52,801 nucleotides of DNA from NCBI GenBank assembly GCA_022843905.1, contig JALHMT010000035.1:1-52801 (forward strand), read 5' to 3'. The position numbers were made by a program, and so were the translations under genes. Positions within the stretch are counted from its first letter, which is position 1, and every line of letters begins with the position of its first letter. The notes under the pieces are model-generated. The model was not told the DNA's origin. It saw only the letters and a list, made by a program, of their open reading frames with translations, and searched no databases. Positions 22,241 through 32,700 of the stretch are shown here, one piece after another. The stretch comes from Rubrivivax sp. (GTDB taxonomy: Bacteria > Pseudomonadota > Gammaproteobacteria > Burkholderiales > Burkholderiaceae_C).

Positions 22241-25036
22241 TTATGGAGTCGAGTCTTGGACCAGGTAGTCGAACGTGGCCGAGCCCTGCACCACGCCCGT
22301 GGCCGCCTCGCGCACCTGCACCGTGATGCGCAGGTCGAACACGCCGCCCGGAGACGAGCCGCCGCTGCTGGCGGTGACGGTGCGCGTGGTGTTCAGGGGC
22401 AGCCAGGCCTCCAGCGCCGCGCCGCCGAAGGTCACGGCCAGGTCGTCGCTGGCGGCGGTGAAGTACGCTTCGTACAGCCCGGCCAGCGCCGGCGTCACGG
22501 GCTGCGGGTTCAGCCACTCGTAGGCGTAGAAGGTCTCGGCCGAGTTGGCGGTGTCGATCGACAGGCGCCCGTCGTTGTGCAGGGTGAACTCCACGTCCAC
22601 CTCGGCCGGCGCGGGCACGTTCTCGAAGATGTTCTTGCTGACCAGGTTGACGATGTTGTCGCCCCCGCCCTCGCCCACCGGCGAGCCATCGGGCAACGGG
22701 TCCTGCTCGTCCTCGCCCGGCAGCCAGGGCGCGTCCACCGTGTGCACGCGGTCGTCCTCGAACGCGATGCGGTGCGCGATCGTGCGCTCGGCCGTGGGCT
22801 TGATCGCGCGCACGATGGCCAGCGCACCCACCTGCGTGACCGGCCCGAACACGTAGCGCGTGCGCTCGCGCGCGGCGTCGTCGAACACCGGGTCGAAACC
22901 CGGCGCGCTGCCCAGCACCGCGGAGAACTCGTCGCCGCCCGGCGTGACCGCAATCGCGTCGGTAAGCGAGCCGTTGGGCCGCACCAGGCGCAGGGCGTGC
23001 GTGGCGCCGTCCGTCCACGCCAGCGGCTCGGTGCACTGCAGCGTCAGCGTGCCGGCGGTCCAGTTCACCACGTCGCCCGTCTGCCCGAACTCGCCGATGT
23101 CGTGCTGGAACACCACCAGCTGCAGCGGCGCAGGCAGCTGGCCGTCGAGCTCGGTGTCGTACTCCACCTCGGTGTCGCGGTAGTAGCGGTCGGCCAGGGT
23201 GTAGGCCACCGTGCGCAGCGCCTGGTTCTCGCCGTAGATGCCGGGCATGCGCACGCGGCCGCGCCGGTTCGCGTCCGGCGCCGGCAGGCCCAGCGCCGCG
23301 CGCTGCGCGTCGCCGCGCCAGGCGTACACCGTGCCGGCGTGGATCTGCGCGGTCACCGTCTGCCAGCCCCAGCGCCGGTGGTCCCAATACTCCAGGTCCA
23401 GCGCGCGCATCGAGTCGCTGCTGGCCAGCGCCGGGCGCATGCGCATCGTGCCGCGGCGGATGTTGCGCATGCCGTAGTGCGCCACCGGCAGCGTCTGCGG
23501 CGCGTCGCGCACCACGGTGTAGCGGCCGTTGCGCAGCAGCGGCATCGCCCGGCCCACCTTGCAGATCATGGCCAGCGCGTCCCACATGCTCATCTGCGTG
23601 TCGAAGCGGTGGTCGAAGCGGTCCTGCCGCGCGTCCCACACGGCCGCCAGCTCGAGCAGGCTGTCGAGGTCGATTTGCGCGTCCGGCACGCCGCGGCTGC
23701 GCAGCACGTGGGCGTAGCTCCAGGCCGGGTTGCGCGTGGCCTCGGGGTCGCTCCAGGCCGAGCCGCCCCACACCGGCAGCATGCGCCGGCCCATCACCCG
23801 AAAGCGCAGCGCGCCGCTGATCTGCCCGCTGGCGCGGATGCGCACCGCCACGAAGGTGCAGCCGCTCACGTTGATGTCCGCGTCCACCAGGTGGCCGCGC
23901 AGCGCGAGCCAGCTGATGTCGTGGTTGCTGTTGTCGCTGCCGGAGCGCGCGTCGGTGCGCACGGCGCGCACCTGGTAGCGCCCCGCCGCCACCGTGTACT
24001 CGTAGCTCAGGCGCAGCGGCTTCACGCTGGCCGCGCTGTAGCTCTCCAGCCCCAGCGTCTGCCAGGCGCCGGTGGGCTGCTCGAAGTCGTTGATGGGCTG
24101 CGCCTCCACGCGCCAGGCGATGCTGCGCCCGCTGTCCAGCCCGCGCGGCAGCACGATGTCGATGCCGATGCGGTCCACCGTGCGCTCGGGCGCGCAGGCC
24201 GCGTGCGGGCCCACGAAGTCCAGCGTCTTCATCTCGATGGCGGCCACGTCGGCGCTGGTCACCCACAGCGGATCCACCAAGGTCTGCTCGGCCAGGTCCG
24301 CCACGCCGGTGCCGGGCCCGGCCAGCGTGCCCTGCTCCGGGCCCACGCGCACCACCTGCGCCTCGGTGAATGCGGTGATCGGCGTGTCGCCCACGCTCAC
24401 CCGGTCGATGCGGAACTGCCCGCTGGTCACGATCAGCAGCAGGTGCAGGTACTGCTCGTTGCCCTCGTACAGGTAGTACGGCTGCGCGGCCAGGTCGGGG
24501 AAGCCGTTGTCGAAGCCGTGGATGTCCGCGATGGGCTGGCCCAGCCGCGCGATGTTGCCCTGCGCCTGCGCGTTGTACTGCTGCCCGCCGCCGCCCTGCT
24601 GCACGTTGCTCGCGTCGAGCGGGATCAGGTTGTTGATCAGCGCATTGGCGGCCAGCGTGGCGCCGATGCGCAGCGCCTGCATGGCGAAGCCCGCGCCCGG
24701 GATCAGTAAGTTGATCGCCACCATGGCCGCGATCTGCAGCAGCGTGCGCAGCGGGTTCGAGCCTTTGCCGCCGCCCTGCGGCAGCGCGCGGAACTGCACC
24801 ACCTGGCCAGGCCTAGGCGCGCAGTGCCACAGGCGCCGGGGGATCGCCTGGTCGTCCACGAAGCACAGCCACGCGCCCGGCAGCTGCGGCGCCAGCGTGG
24901 CCAGCGTGTCCTCGGCTCCCACCGCGCGCACCTGGCGCGGGTCGATCACGATCGAGAACGGGTCGTCGAGCACCACCACCGTGGCCGGCCGCACGCTCGC
25001 GGCCAGCGGCGTCATGGCGAAGGGCGTGCCGTGCAT
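22241..25036 (-). CDS. host-specificity/central tail tip protein J (TipJ-like)
   Basis: A 931-residue protein at the J position of a lambda-type tail operon. N-terminal region VVVLDDPFSIVIDPRQVRAV, a hydrophobic Gly/Pro segment (IAAMVAINLLIPGAGFAM) and VSVGDTPI recall J/TipJ proteins; the C-terminal part has fibronectin-like strands. It forms the tail tip and contacts the receptor. The start at ATG 25036 overlaps the upstream stop (TGATG); a longer reading frame upstream is the shadow of that gene. Confidence 0.85.
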   Translation of the reverse strand: MHGTPFAMTPLAASVRPATVVVLDDPFSIVIDPRQVRAVGAEDTLATLAPQLPGAWLCFVDDQAIPRRLWHCAPRPGQVVQFRALPQGGGKGSNPLRTLLQIAAMVAINLLIPGAGFAMQALRIGATLAANALINNLIPLDASNVQQGGGGQQYNAQAQGNIARLGQPIADIHGFDNGFPDLAAQPYYLYEGNEQYLHLLLIVTSGQFRIDRVSVGDTPITAFTEAQVVRVGPEQGTLAGPGTGVADLAEQTLVDPLWVTSADVAAIEMKTLDFVGPHAACAPERTVDRIGIDIVLPRGLDSGRSIAWRVEAQPINDFEQPTGAWQTLGLESYSAASVKPLRLSYEYTVAAGRYQVRAVRTDARSGSDNSNHDISWLALRGHLVDADINVSGCTFVAVRIRASGQISGALRFRVMGRRMLPVWGGSAWSDPEATRNPAWSYAHVLRSRGVPDAQIDLDSLLELAAVWDARQDRFDHRFDTQMSMWDALAMICKVGRAMPLLRNGRYTVVRDAPQTLPVAHYGMRNIRRGTMRMRPALASSDSMRALDLEYWDHRRWGWQTVTAQIHAGTVYAWRGDAQRAALGLPAPDANRRGRVRMPGIYGENQALRTVAYTLADRYYRDTEVEYDTELDGQLPAPLQLVVFQHDIGEFGQTGDVVNWTAGTLTLQCTEPLAWTDGATHALRLVRPNGSLTDAIAVTPGGDEFSAVLGSAPGFDPVFDDAARERTRYVFGPVTQVGALAIVRAIKPTAERTIAHRIAFEDDRVHTVDAPWLPGEDEQDPLPDGSPVGEGGGDNIVNLVSKNIFENVPAPAEVDVEFTLHNDGRLSIDTANSAETFYAYEWLNPQPVTPALAGLYEAYFTAASDDLAVTFGGAALEAWLPLNTTRTVTASSGGSSPGGVFDLRITVQVREAATGVVQGSATFDYLVQDSTP

Positions 25037-25488
25037 CACGCCGCCCTCCACAACCGCAGGTGGCCGTAGCGCAGCCGCGCCAGCGCCGCAAAGTCGTCCA
25101 CGCGCGACGAGCCCCACACCCCGCCGTCCTCGCGCTGGCCGCCCACCAGGTGCAGCACCGCAGGCCCGCGGAGCATGACGATGGTGCCGATGTGCGGCCC
25201 GTGCTCGCCACGCATCATGAGCACGTCGCCCTCGCGCGCCTGGGCCTGCACGTCGCCGGCCACCGGCCGCCACGGCGACGCTGCGATGGCCTGCTGCAGC
25301 TCGGCGGCGCGCTCACCTTGGTGCTCGGGTTCGCCTGGCGTAAAGTCCGGCAGCGCGCGGCCGAAGCGCTCGCGCTGCACCCGCTGCGTCAGCACCCAGC
25401 AGGTGAGGCGCTGCGCCCACAGCAGCCCCACGTAGGCCGCGCTCCAGTGCGCCGCGCTCGCATGCGGCGTGAGGTTCAGGCTCAACAT
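25036..25488 (-). CDS. NlpC/P60-type tail assembly protein (lambda K-like)
   Basis: A 150-residue protein: TCWVLTQRVQRERFGRALP with the probable catalytic Cys, GDVLMM and HIGTIVML with the His, and a C-terminal YGHLRLWR. Tail proteins of this class cleave peptidoglycan during entry or assembly. Located immediately before J, as in lambda K/I/J. Confidence 0.7.
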   Translation of the reverse strand: MLSLNLTPHASAAHWSAAYVGLLWAQRLTCWVLTQRVQRERFGRALPDFTPGEPEHQGERAAELQQAIAASPWRPVAGDVQAQAREGDVLMMRGEHGPHIGTIVMLRGPAVLHLVGGQREDGGVWGSSRVDDFAALARLRYGHLRLWRAA

Positions 25489-25490
25489 GC

Positions 25491-26039
25491 TCAGGCCGCC
25501 AGCGCCGGAAAGTCCTCCGGCGTGTACTGCAGCGCCGGGTACTTGCGGTTGGTCAGGTTGCCGAAGATGAGCTGCATGCTCACCGTCTCGGCGGTGATCA
25601 CCGGCGCGGCCAGCTCGAGCACCGTCACCGGCAGCACATGCGGCGCGCTGGTGTCGCTGGGCAGGTATTCGCGCTCGATCACCTCCACCGGGTCGTCGCT
25701 GCCCCTGGCCAGCATCAGCAGGCGCGTCACCTCCAGGCTCACGTTGTCCACCTCGATGGTGGGCGGCTGCGGCGCACCGCTGTCCGTCTGCTCCGGTTTC
25801 ACGTAGCGGAAGGGCACGCCGATGAAGGTGCGCACGTTCGCGTCCTCGTCGGTGGCCACCAGGTTGCGCAAGTCGTTCACCACCCAGGCGCTCGTCGGGT
25901 TGCCCTCGTCGTCCACGAAACTGGGGTGCCGCAGCTCCAGCGTGGTCAGCACCGGGTCGCCGGCGTTCGCGCTGGCCCAGGCTTCGGCAATGGCTTCGCT
26001 CACCTCGACGCCGGCGCGAGGCGGCAGGTAGGTCGGCAT
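25491..26039 (-). CDS. DUF1833 minor tail protein
   Basis: A 182-residue protein containing LTTLELRHPSFVDD, VRTFIGVPFRY, LEVTRLLMLARG and NRKYPALQYTPEDFPAL, the blocks of the phage DUF1833 family, which occupies the lambda L/M region of tail operons. ATG 26039 chosen 4 nt after the preceding stop. Confidence 0.8.
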   Translation of the reverse strand: MPTYLPPRAGVEVSEAIAEAWASANAGDPVLTTLELRHPSFVDDEGNPTSAWVVNDLRNLVATDEDANVRTFIGVPFRYVKPEQTDSGAPQPPTIEVDNVSLEVTRLLMLARGSDDPVEVIEREYLPSDTSAPHVLPVTVLELAAPVITAETVSMQLIFGNLTNRKYPALQYTPEDFPALAA

Positions 26040-26043
26040 GGGG

Positions 26044-27120
26044 TCAATCGCCGAAGGTCGGCGCCGGCGCAATCGGCGGCGTGAATGGCACGCCCGCCAC
26101 GCGCGGCGTGTTGGCTGTGAACCTCACGTCGGACAGCCAGACCGAACCGCCGAACACGCCGCCGTTTCCGAGCAGCGAGCTCACCGACGCGCTCAGCGTG
26201 CGGGCCGCGCCAGCGCCAATGAAAGGGTCCACCACGTCCTGGCCACCGATCGTCGCGTGCAGCACGTCGTCGATGGCGATGAAGGCGAAGTAGCGCCAGC
26301 TGCCGCGCGGCAGCGTGTAATGGTCGTCGGGCTCGACGATGCCGGGGTCGAAGTCGTCCGGCGCCACGTAGGCCGTCATGCGCGGGATCACCGGGAAGAT
26401 GTCCTGCCCGAACTGGCACCGCAGGTCGTTCGATCCGAGAGCGATGTTCGCCAGCGTCACCGCCTGGCGCGCGTCGGCCGTGGCGTAGATCCAGCCGTCG
26501 CAGCACCAGTTGCCGGTGTCGAATGACGCGCCGGAGTTCGCGCCGGCGGCCACGAGAGAAATGCCCGAGTGCGCCCCGTCGATCAGGATCGACCGACCAA
26601 ACCGCCCGAAGTTGGAGCTGGCGGACACGCCGGACGGCATGGACCAGCGCCCCGCGTAGCTCGAGTGGTCGATCAGCCGCCCTTCGTCGTCGACTTGGCC
26701 GTCGAAGAGATAGAGCACGTTGGCGTAGTGCTCGTCGCCAGCGACGCGCGGCGGCTCGCTACGGCCCCGCACCTCGAGCTGCGCAGACACGCGACAGTGG
26801 CCGGCACCGAGCGGCTGCACGCGCAGGCTGGCCGGCCGGTAACGCAGCACGCGATCGAGCCACCCGCCAGCGCCCGGCAGCTCGGCCGCAAACCACAGCT
26901 GCCCGTCGACCAGCGTGTTGGAGAACCACTCGCGCCAGGTCGCCATCTCGGCGCCGCTGTACACCCACGAGCCCGCGGTCACGTCCACCACCTGGTCGCG
27001 CCAGCGGCGCCGCGCTTGCGGCATGCCGGGTATCGACGACCGTGCCGCGCGGTCCCGAAGCACGGCCGTCCAGCCAGCCGAAGGCGGCGGCAGCGTGGCC
27101 GGATACACGACGAGAGGCAT
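26044..27120 (-). CDS. minor tail protein with C-terminal LamG-like domain
   Basis: A 358-residue protein. The N-terminal 125 residues (MPLVVYPATLPPPSAGW, WREWFSNTLVDGQLWFAAEL) match the layout of another tail protein in this window (28774-29457). The C-terminal 220 residues begin with LFDGQVDDEGRLIDHSS and contain FGRSILIDG and DNWI/YF-type strands, like a concanavalin/LamG jelly roll. A carbohydrate-binding role at the tail tip is inferred. Confidence 0.65.
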   Translation of the reverse strand: MPLVVYPATLPPPSAGWTAVLRDRAARSSIPGMPQARRRWRDQVVDVTAGSWVYSGAEMATWREWFSNTLVDGQLWFAAELPGAGGWLDRVLRYRPASLRVQPLGAGHCRVSAQLEVRGRSEPPRVAGDEHYANVLYLFDGQVDDEGRLIDHSSYAGRWSMPSGVSASSNFGRFGRSILIDGAHSGISLVAAGANSGASFDTGNWCCDGWIYATADARQAVTLANIALGSNDLRCQFGQDIFPVIPRMTAYVAPDDFDPGIVEPDDHYTLPRGSWRYFAFIAIDDVLHATIGGQDVVDPFIGAGAARTLSASVSSLLGNGGVFGGSVWLSDVRFTANTPRVAGVPFTPPIAPAPTFGD

Positions 27121-27125
27121 GCGTG

Positions 27126-27896
27126 TCAGCCGTTGGGAAACGCCGCCGCAGGCGGCGTGAAGGTGGTGCCGCCGGGGTAGCGGCAGACGCCATTGGTGAC
27201 GCGCAGCTCGTCGATATGGCCGAGAAAGCTGAAGCTGGTGTTGAACACCTGACCCAGCTCCAGCACCGAGGTGTCGTTGTTGTTGTAGTTGAGCGTGCCG
27301 GACGCGACCTGCACGCCGCCCACGTAGATCCGACGCACGTTGCTCGCATCGCGCACGAAGGCGACGTGAGTCCATGTGTTGGCGATCGACGCGATGCCTG
27401 CGCTCAAGTCGTCGGTACCGTCCGCGCGGAAAGTGACCGACGTGTTGTTCACCCCGAACGAGATTCCGCCGGTGGTGTTCACGCCCTTAGCGTACCAGCC
27501 GCCGAATGAATTGGTGCCGTTCGATCGGAACCAGGCCTCGACGGTCATCTGCGACGCGCCAAGCCGCAGCTCGGCTGCATCGGTGATCTGCCAGGCCTGG
27601 TCGGTACTGACCAGAAAAGACGCGCTGCCGAAGCGCACCTGCGCGTCGTCCAGAGTCGGGCTGCCGCGCTGCCCAATCGAACGGCCGTAGCTGCTTGAGT
27701 CGACCGTGGTAGTCTGCCCGTCCGTGCCGTCGTAGTGCTTGAGCAGCACTACGCTGGCGAAGTCGGGATCGCTCCCACCGTCAACAGCGCCCTGGCGACG
27801 GCTGCGAAGCACCGCCGGCCGCGACGCACGGCGCACAGCCAACATGGGCGGCACCACCAGCCGCTCGCGCAGCGGGCGGGTGTCGGCCAGGATCAC
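27126..27896 (-). CDS. LamG-domain tail protein
   Basis: A 256-residue protein. After a short N-terminal segment comes a full LamG/concanavalin domain: LLKHYDGTDGQTTTVDSS, FGSASFLVS, QMTVEAWFRSNG, WTHVAFVRDASNVRRIYVGG and LGHIDELRVTNGVCRY. These domains bind glycans. With the next gene it forms a pair of LamG-like proteins in the tail-tip region. Confidence 0.75.
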   Translation of the reverse strand: MILADTRPLRERLVVPPMLAVRRASRPAVLRSRRQGAVDGGSDPDFASVVLLKHYDGTDGQTTTVDSSSYGRSIGQRGSPTLDDAQVRFGSASFLVSTDQAWQITDAAELRLGASQMTVEAWFRSNGTNSFGGWYAKGVNTTGGISFGVNNTSVTFRADGTDDLSAGIASIANTWTHVAFVRDASNVRRIYVGGVQVASGTLNYNNNDTSVLELGQVFNTSFSFLGHIDELRVTNGVCRYPGGTTFTPPAAAFPNG

Positions 27897-27903
27897 GGCA
27901 GCC

Positions 27904-28443
27904 TCAGTCGCGGATGGCGGCCAGCCGGAAGGTGAACTTCTCCGCGCTCACCGGCACGTAGGCGTTGCGCACCACGGCAATGCCGAAGAGCGACGTGCTG
28001 GCCGCGGCGCACTGGTAACTCAGGCTCAACGCGTCCGCGGCCACCACGCCGTTGCCGCTGCCGGCCTTGAACTTGCCGGTGGCGGTGCCGTCGAACACGA
28101 TGACGCCGAGGCACTTCTCCATCTCTGCGTCGGTCGGCGCCCAGGCCTCGTTGTCGTTTTCCATCGCCGGCGCGGTGTCGAACAGGTACAGCTCGATCGA
28201 AGGCTTGAGCGTTTCCGCGGCGCTGTCCACCATCACCGCGTTCTGGATCACGCCGCCACCGCCGACGGCGCGCGCAGCGTTGGCAAAGGTGAGGATGGTG
28301 GCCGCGCTGGTGCTCTCGGCCAGCACGTCGCCGGCGGCGTAGGTGGTGGTGTTGGCCGGCCGCGTGTAGCTGGCCTCGAGCGTGCGGCTGTTCGGCCGCG
28401 CGAGCGCAGCGGCATTGCTCGGGTTGCTGCTGGTGTCGCTCAT
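27904..28443 (-). CDS. tail or virion protein, 179 aa
   Basis: Starts MSDTSSNPSNAAAL at ATG 28443, overlapping the stop of the gene upstream. Beta-rich with LEASYTRPANTTTYAAGDV and VVRNAYVPVSAEKFTFRL. Similar proteins occur in phage structural clusters, without known function. The upstream extension is discarded as shadow. Confidence 0.6.
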   Translation of the reverse strand: MSDTSSNPSNAAALARPNSRTLEASYTRPANTTTYAAGDVLAESTSAATILTFANAARAVGGGGVIQNAVMVDSAAETLKPSIELYLFDTAPAMENDNEAWAPTDAEMEKCLGVIVFDGTATGKFKAGSGNGVVAADALSLSYQCAAASTSLFGIAVVRNAYVPVSAEKFTFRLAAIRD

Positions 28444-28772
28444 GCTGTCTTGTCCGCGTAGTTGGCCGAGAAGTCGGGCGCGGTGGTCGTGACCGCGGCG
28501 GTCATCACGGCAACCAGCTTGTCGGTGGTGGCGTCGAGCACCTGCAGCACGCTGTACACCCACGACTCGCCGGGCTGCACCGTCTGCTTGTCGAGGAAGC
28601 GCAACGTGCCGTTGGCGCTGTACTTCAGCGTGATTTCCTGCGCCACGCTGTCGCGGTTGTAGAAGGCCACGTTGCGAACGGATCGCTGCGTGCTGGCGCC
28701 CGGCGAGTCGACGATGTCAACTTGCGTGGTGCCGTTGAGCACGCCGTTCTGGTTGCCGGGTGTGAATGCCAT
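28440..28772 (-). CDS. small virion-associated protein, 110 aa
   Basis: A beta-sandwich-like protein (RSVRNVAFYNRDSVAQEITL, LRFLDKQTVQPGESW) ending in PDFSANYADKTA. Belongs to the tail block by position and coupling. Function unknown. Confidence 0.55.
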   Translation of the reverse strand: MAFTPGNQNGVLNGTTQVDIVDSPGASTQRSVRNVAFYNRDSVAQEITLKYSANGTLRFLDKQTVQPGESWVYSVLQVLDATTDKLVAVMTAAVTTTAPDFSANYADKTA

Positions 28773-28773
28773 G

Positions 28774-29457
28774 TCAGAGGCCCATCCATTGAGAGGTCAG
28801 CGCGTCGTCGCTGTCGGCGACGCTGGCCGGAGTGCTGGAACCGAGACCCATCCAGACCATCATCAAACCGTCGACGGTCGGGTCGTCCGGCGGATTGCCG
28901 AGGAAGCCTTCCTCGTCGCCGTCGCCCAGCTCGTGGCCGAACAGCGGCGGCAGCGGTGCGATCAGCGTTTCGTCGCCGTCGCCCAGCTCGTGGCCGAACA
29001 GCGGCGGCAGCGGTGCGATCAGCGTTTCGTCGCCGTCGCCCAGCTCGTAACCGCGCAGGCCCACATCCGGCCGCGTGGCGTACGGGCCGTCCAGCAGGAT
29101 CAGCTCGGCGCTGACCGTGTAGCGGGCGCTGCGCGCCTCGAGCCGGTACGGCCCCACGAAGCGCGCCTGCCACCACTGCGGCGCACCGCCCACCAGCGAG
29201 TGCACCTGCACGTCGAACAGCGCGGTGCCGCCCTCCGCGTCGCCCTCGAACCAGTTGTGGAACAGGTCCAGCTGCGCCTGCGTGAGCCAGGTGGCCACGC
29301 TGGCCAGCCAGGGCGTGAAGGTGCGGGTGTCGCGGTGCCGGTCCTCGCCCTGGTCGAACTGCACCGGATCCACGCGCTCGCCCACGGCCAGCTCGTGGCC
29401 GGCGAGCAGGAAGCCGGGCAGCGACGCGGGGTAGCGTCGGTCGCTCGGGAAGGGCAT
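28774..29457 (-). CDS. minor tail protein with tandem 19-aa repeats
   Basis: A 227-residue protein. Residues 1-125 share the W..W/WF and RY..SAEL pattern of the 26044-27120 protein. Then three copies of an acidic ELGDGDE segment, two of them followed by TLIAPLPPLFG, are encoded by the 57-bp tandem repeat. The C-terminus is GLMMVWMGL. Probably lies in the tail tip downstream of the tape measure. Confidence 0.6.
   Translation of the reverse strand: MPFPSDRRYPASLPGFLLAGHELAVGERVDPVQFDQGEDRHRDTRTFTPWLASVATWLTQAQLDLFHNWFEGDAEGGTALFDVQVHSLVGGAPQWWQARFVGPYRLEARSARYTVSAELILLDGPYATRPDVGLRGYELGDGDETLIAPLPPLFGHELGDGDETLIAPLPPLFGHELGDGDEEGFLGNPPDDPTVDGLMMVWMGLGSSTPASVADSDDALTSQWMGL
28914..29055 (-). repeat. 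57-bp tandem repeat, about 2.5 copies
   Basis: The unit CGTCGCCGTCGCCCAGCTCG begins at 28914, 28971 and 29028 (57-bp period, 19 codons). The first two copies are identical over the whole unit, so the duplication is recent or kept by slippage. Confidence 0.85.
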
Positions 29458-29490
29458 GCCGGCCTCACACCACCAGGCCGGCGCCGGAGT

Positions 29491-29799
29491 TCATGGCCGC
29501 ACCCCGAACATGGCCGCGACGGCGGGCGCGAACTCGGTGGCGCGCCGGAACATGCGATCGAGGATCACGTCGCACTGCAGGTGGTACTCGGCCGCCTCCT
29601 CGTCCGACAGCGCGCGGGGGAACTTGGCGCGGCGGATGAACTCGCCCAAGTCGCGGCGATAGTTGACGAGCGCCTCCGTCCCGCCGCCACCGAGCGCGGC
29701 CTGGGTGGCCAGCATGTCGACGAGCAGCTTCTCGAACACAGCGAGGTAGGCCGCGAGCTGCCAGTCAACGTCCGGCATGTCGGGTGCCTGGCCGCTCAT
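29491..29799 (-). CDS. tail protein following the tape measure, 102 aa
   Basis: A helical protein (WQLAAYLAVFEKLLVDMLAT, LVNYRRDLGEFIRRAKF). Its ATG overlaps the tape-measure stop. Unknown; position corresponds to lambda gene M or an adaptor. Confidence 0.55.
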   Translation of the reverse strand: MSGQAPDMPDVDWQLAAYLAVFEKLLVDMLATQAALGGGGTEALVNYRRDLGEFIRRAKFPRALSDEEAAEYHLQCDVILDRMFRRATEFAPAVAAMFGVRP

Positions 29800-32700
29800 G
29801 TGATCAACCCCGCGCCGCCGTTCATGCCGAAGCGCGTGCCGATCGGCTGCGCCAGGCCCACGCCGTTGCTGATGCGCTCGCCAAGGGCACCCTCCACCTG
29901 GTCGATGAGCACACGCATGCCGCCGTCCTGGCGCGGCTCGGTGCGCACGCGCGCGCCGCTGTGGTTGTTGATGATCTCGATCCGGTTCACGACCGTCGGC
30001 GCCGCGCCACCGCCGCCGACCACCGCCACCCCCATGCGCCCATCGCGCGTGCGCCCCAACGGCATGACTGCCTCGTCACCCGCTTCGCCGCCAATACCGA
30101 CCCTGCCGCCTCGGATCGGAAACGCGGTTAGCGCGTCCAGGACGCCGCCTTTGGGCCCGAGCACGCCGCCACGCGCGAAGGCCTGTACATGGCCGTCGCG
30201 GAACGCACCGCCACGCGCAAAGCCGAGCGAACCCAGCAACTCCAGCCCGCCGGCGTCGTTGAAGAAGCCGCCGCCGGAGCCGAACAGGCTGCCCAGCAGG
30301 CCCGCACCGCCGGAGCCGCCACCGCTGCCGCCCACGGCGGCCAGCGCGGCCGCCGCGGACTGTGCCGCACCGGTCAGGCCCACCAGGCTGGCCACCGCCT
30401 GCTGCGTGACCGTGGCCTCGGTGGCGCTGGCCGCGGTGGTGGCCACCATCTGCGCCACCTGGTCGGCCGCGGCGGCCTCGACCTGGCGCAGCGCGTCGCG
30501 CGCGGCGCTCGGGTTGTCCACCTGGCCGGCGGACGACGTGTCCACCCGCAGGCCGGAACTCGCCGGCACGCCGAGGCCCACGATCCCTTCGATGCCGCCG
30601 AACACGGCGTCGCCCAGCTGCGCGAAGAAGCGGCCGAAGCCCATGCGCTCGTAGAACTGCTCGCCCAGCGTGCGCAGCGCGTACTGGGCCAGGTTGTCGA
30701 AGCTCAACTTGCCGTCGGCGAACATGCGGCCGAAGGCCTCGCGCCCGCCGTCGACGAAGGCCTTGTTCACGTCCTCGTTGACCTGCTTGCGCCGGCGCGC
30801 CGAGTCCTCGTACAGCTCGACCTGGCGCTGCCACTCGGGCTTGAGCTGCTCTGTGATTTCGCGGTTGCGCTGGACGATGTAGCCGGCGAGCTGCTCCTCG
30901 ACGCGGGCGCGATCGTCTGCGTGGCGCGTCTCGAGGTCCAGGCGCTGGCGCAGCTGCTCCACCTCGATGGCGAGCAGCGCATCCGCGCGCGCGCGCTCGT
31001 CGGTGATCAGTCCAGCGCTCAGGCTACGCGCGTCACGCAGCAGCTGGTTCGCCAGCTGGTCAGCCTGGTCGCGCTGCTGACGCAGGTAGTCGACCACACC
31101 CGACTCGTCCGCAGGCTCGAGACGGCGTAGCGCATCGCTGGCCACCGGCAGGGACACGCGCTCGTCCGTCACGCCGAAGTTGCGGCGCTGCTCCTGCGCC
31201 AACCGCAGGCGCTCGACCTGCAGCGCCGTGCGACGGGCCTGCAGGTCGCGCAGCCGCGCTTCCTGCTGCAACACCTCGGCCTCAGTGCCCACCTTGCGGC
31301 GGCGCTCGAGCGCGATGTCCTGGTCGATCGCCGCCGCCTTGGAGGCGATGGCCTGCTGCTCCAGCTGTGCGCGGCGTTGCACGTAAGCCGCGACGCTCAG
31401 CTCGGCCTGATCGTATGAGCGATCGAGCGCAATGCGCTGCGCCTCAAGCGCCACCCGCTGCTGTGCCAGGCTTTGCTCGAAACCCGCCTTCTCCTTGGCG
31501 TGCAGCGCGGACTGATAGTCGTCCTGCAGCTTGGCGAGCTCGCGCTTGTTGTCTGACGCGGCCTTGGCGTCGTCGACGGCCTTGCGATCACGAGCACGTT
31601 TCTGCTCTTCGAGCACCGCCAATTCAGCCCGAAGTGCATCGCGGCCGTCGCCGACCTCCTCGGGGCTTTGCGCAGCCTCCATCGCCGCGGTGATCTGCGC
31701 GATGCGATCGTCGATCGTCGTGTCGCGTCCGATCGACTTGACCGTGTTCCAGAACGATGACCAAGTACGCTCGGCGCCTTCGATGGCACGCTCGAGCAAG
31801 CCAAGGTTGCGGGTCTGGCTGGCGATCTTCTCCGCCAGCGCATCGGCCGCCACGCGCGCAGCCTCCTGCTTCTGGCCCTGCGCCTCGAGCGCACGGATGT
31901 GCTCGTAGACCTTCGGCGTGAGGAAGTTGTACTGCCGGTTCTGCTCGAGCGCCCAGCGCGACGCGCTCGCGGTGATGCCGGCGAATTGCTTGACGATGTC
32001 GGCAGAAGACGCGCCTGTCACTCGTTGCAGCTGAGCCACCGCCAGCGCCACCGACTGCAGCGCAGCGGGCCCCACCTCGCCGGTGCTTACCAGCGCCTGC
32101 GTGATCTCGCGCGCCGAACTGGTGGTCACGTTGGCGCCGCTCTCCACGGCGCGCGCGGTGCGATTGAAACTGTCAGCGGTGAGACCAGCAGCATTGCCGG
32201 TGAGCACCAGCGAGTCGCGAAATGCCACGTCCTCGCGGTAGCCCTGCGCGTAGGCGATCGCGAGCACGCCGACGCCTGCGGCCACACCCCCGACCGCGAG
32301 GCGCAGTGGCGTGAGCGTACTCAGCAAAGCCGAAATGGCCGGCCGGATGCCGCCGAAGGTGCCGGACAGCTGCGAGCCCTGCTGTACCAGCGCGATGAGC
32401 GGGCTGCCGCCACTGGCCACCTGCACGGCCAGGTCGTTGAGCTGGAAGCTCACCTGCGCCAGCTCCTGCGCGGTGAGTTTGCCGGTGCGGCCGAAGCCGG
32501 CCAGCTGGCGCTCGCCGGCGGCCAGGCGCGCGATCATCGGCGCGGCCTGGGTGCTCACGCCCAGCTGCGCGGCCTGCAGTGCGAGCAGCTCGCTGCGCGT
32601 CTTGCCAATGGTGTCGGCCTGGCGCTGCAGGCCTTGCAGAAACTGTTGCTGCTGCTGATAGTCGGCCCGCTCCTTGGCCTGCGCCGCCACGCGGATGTTC

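Noticed and set aside
21311..24709. Very long plus-strand open frame (over 1,100 codons) opposite protein J
   Set aside because: Arg/His/Ala-rich translation of the antisense of a well-supported tail gene, typical of high-GC shadows.
28914..29055. Possible further DGR VR in the tail protein repeat
   Set aside because: The 57-bp units are identical tandem copies without similarity to the TR.
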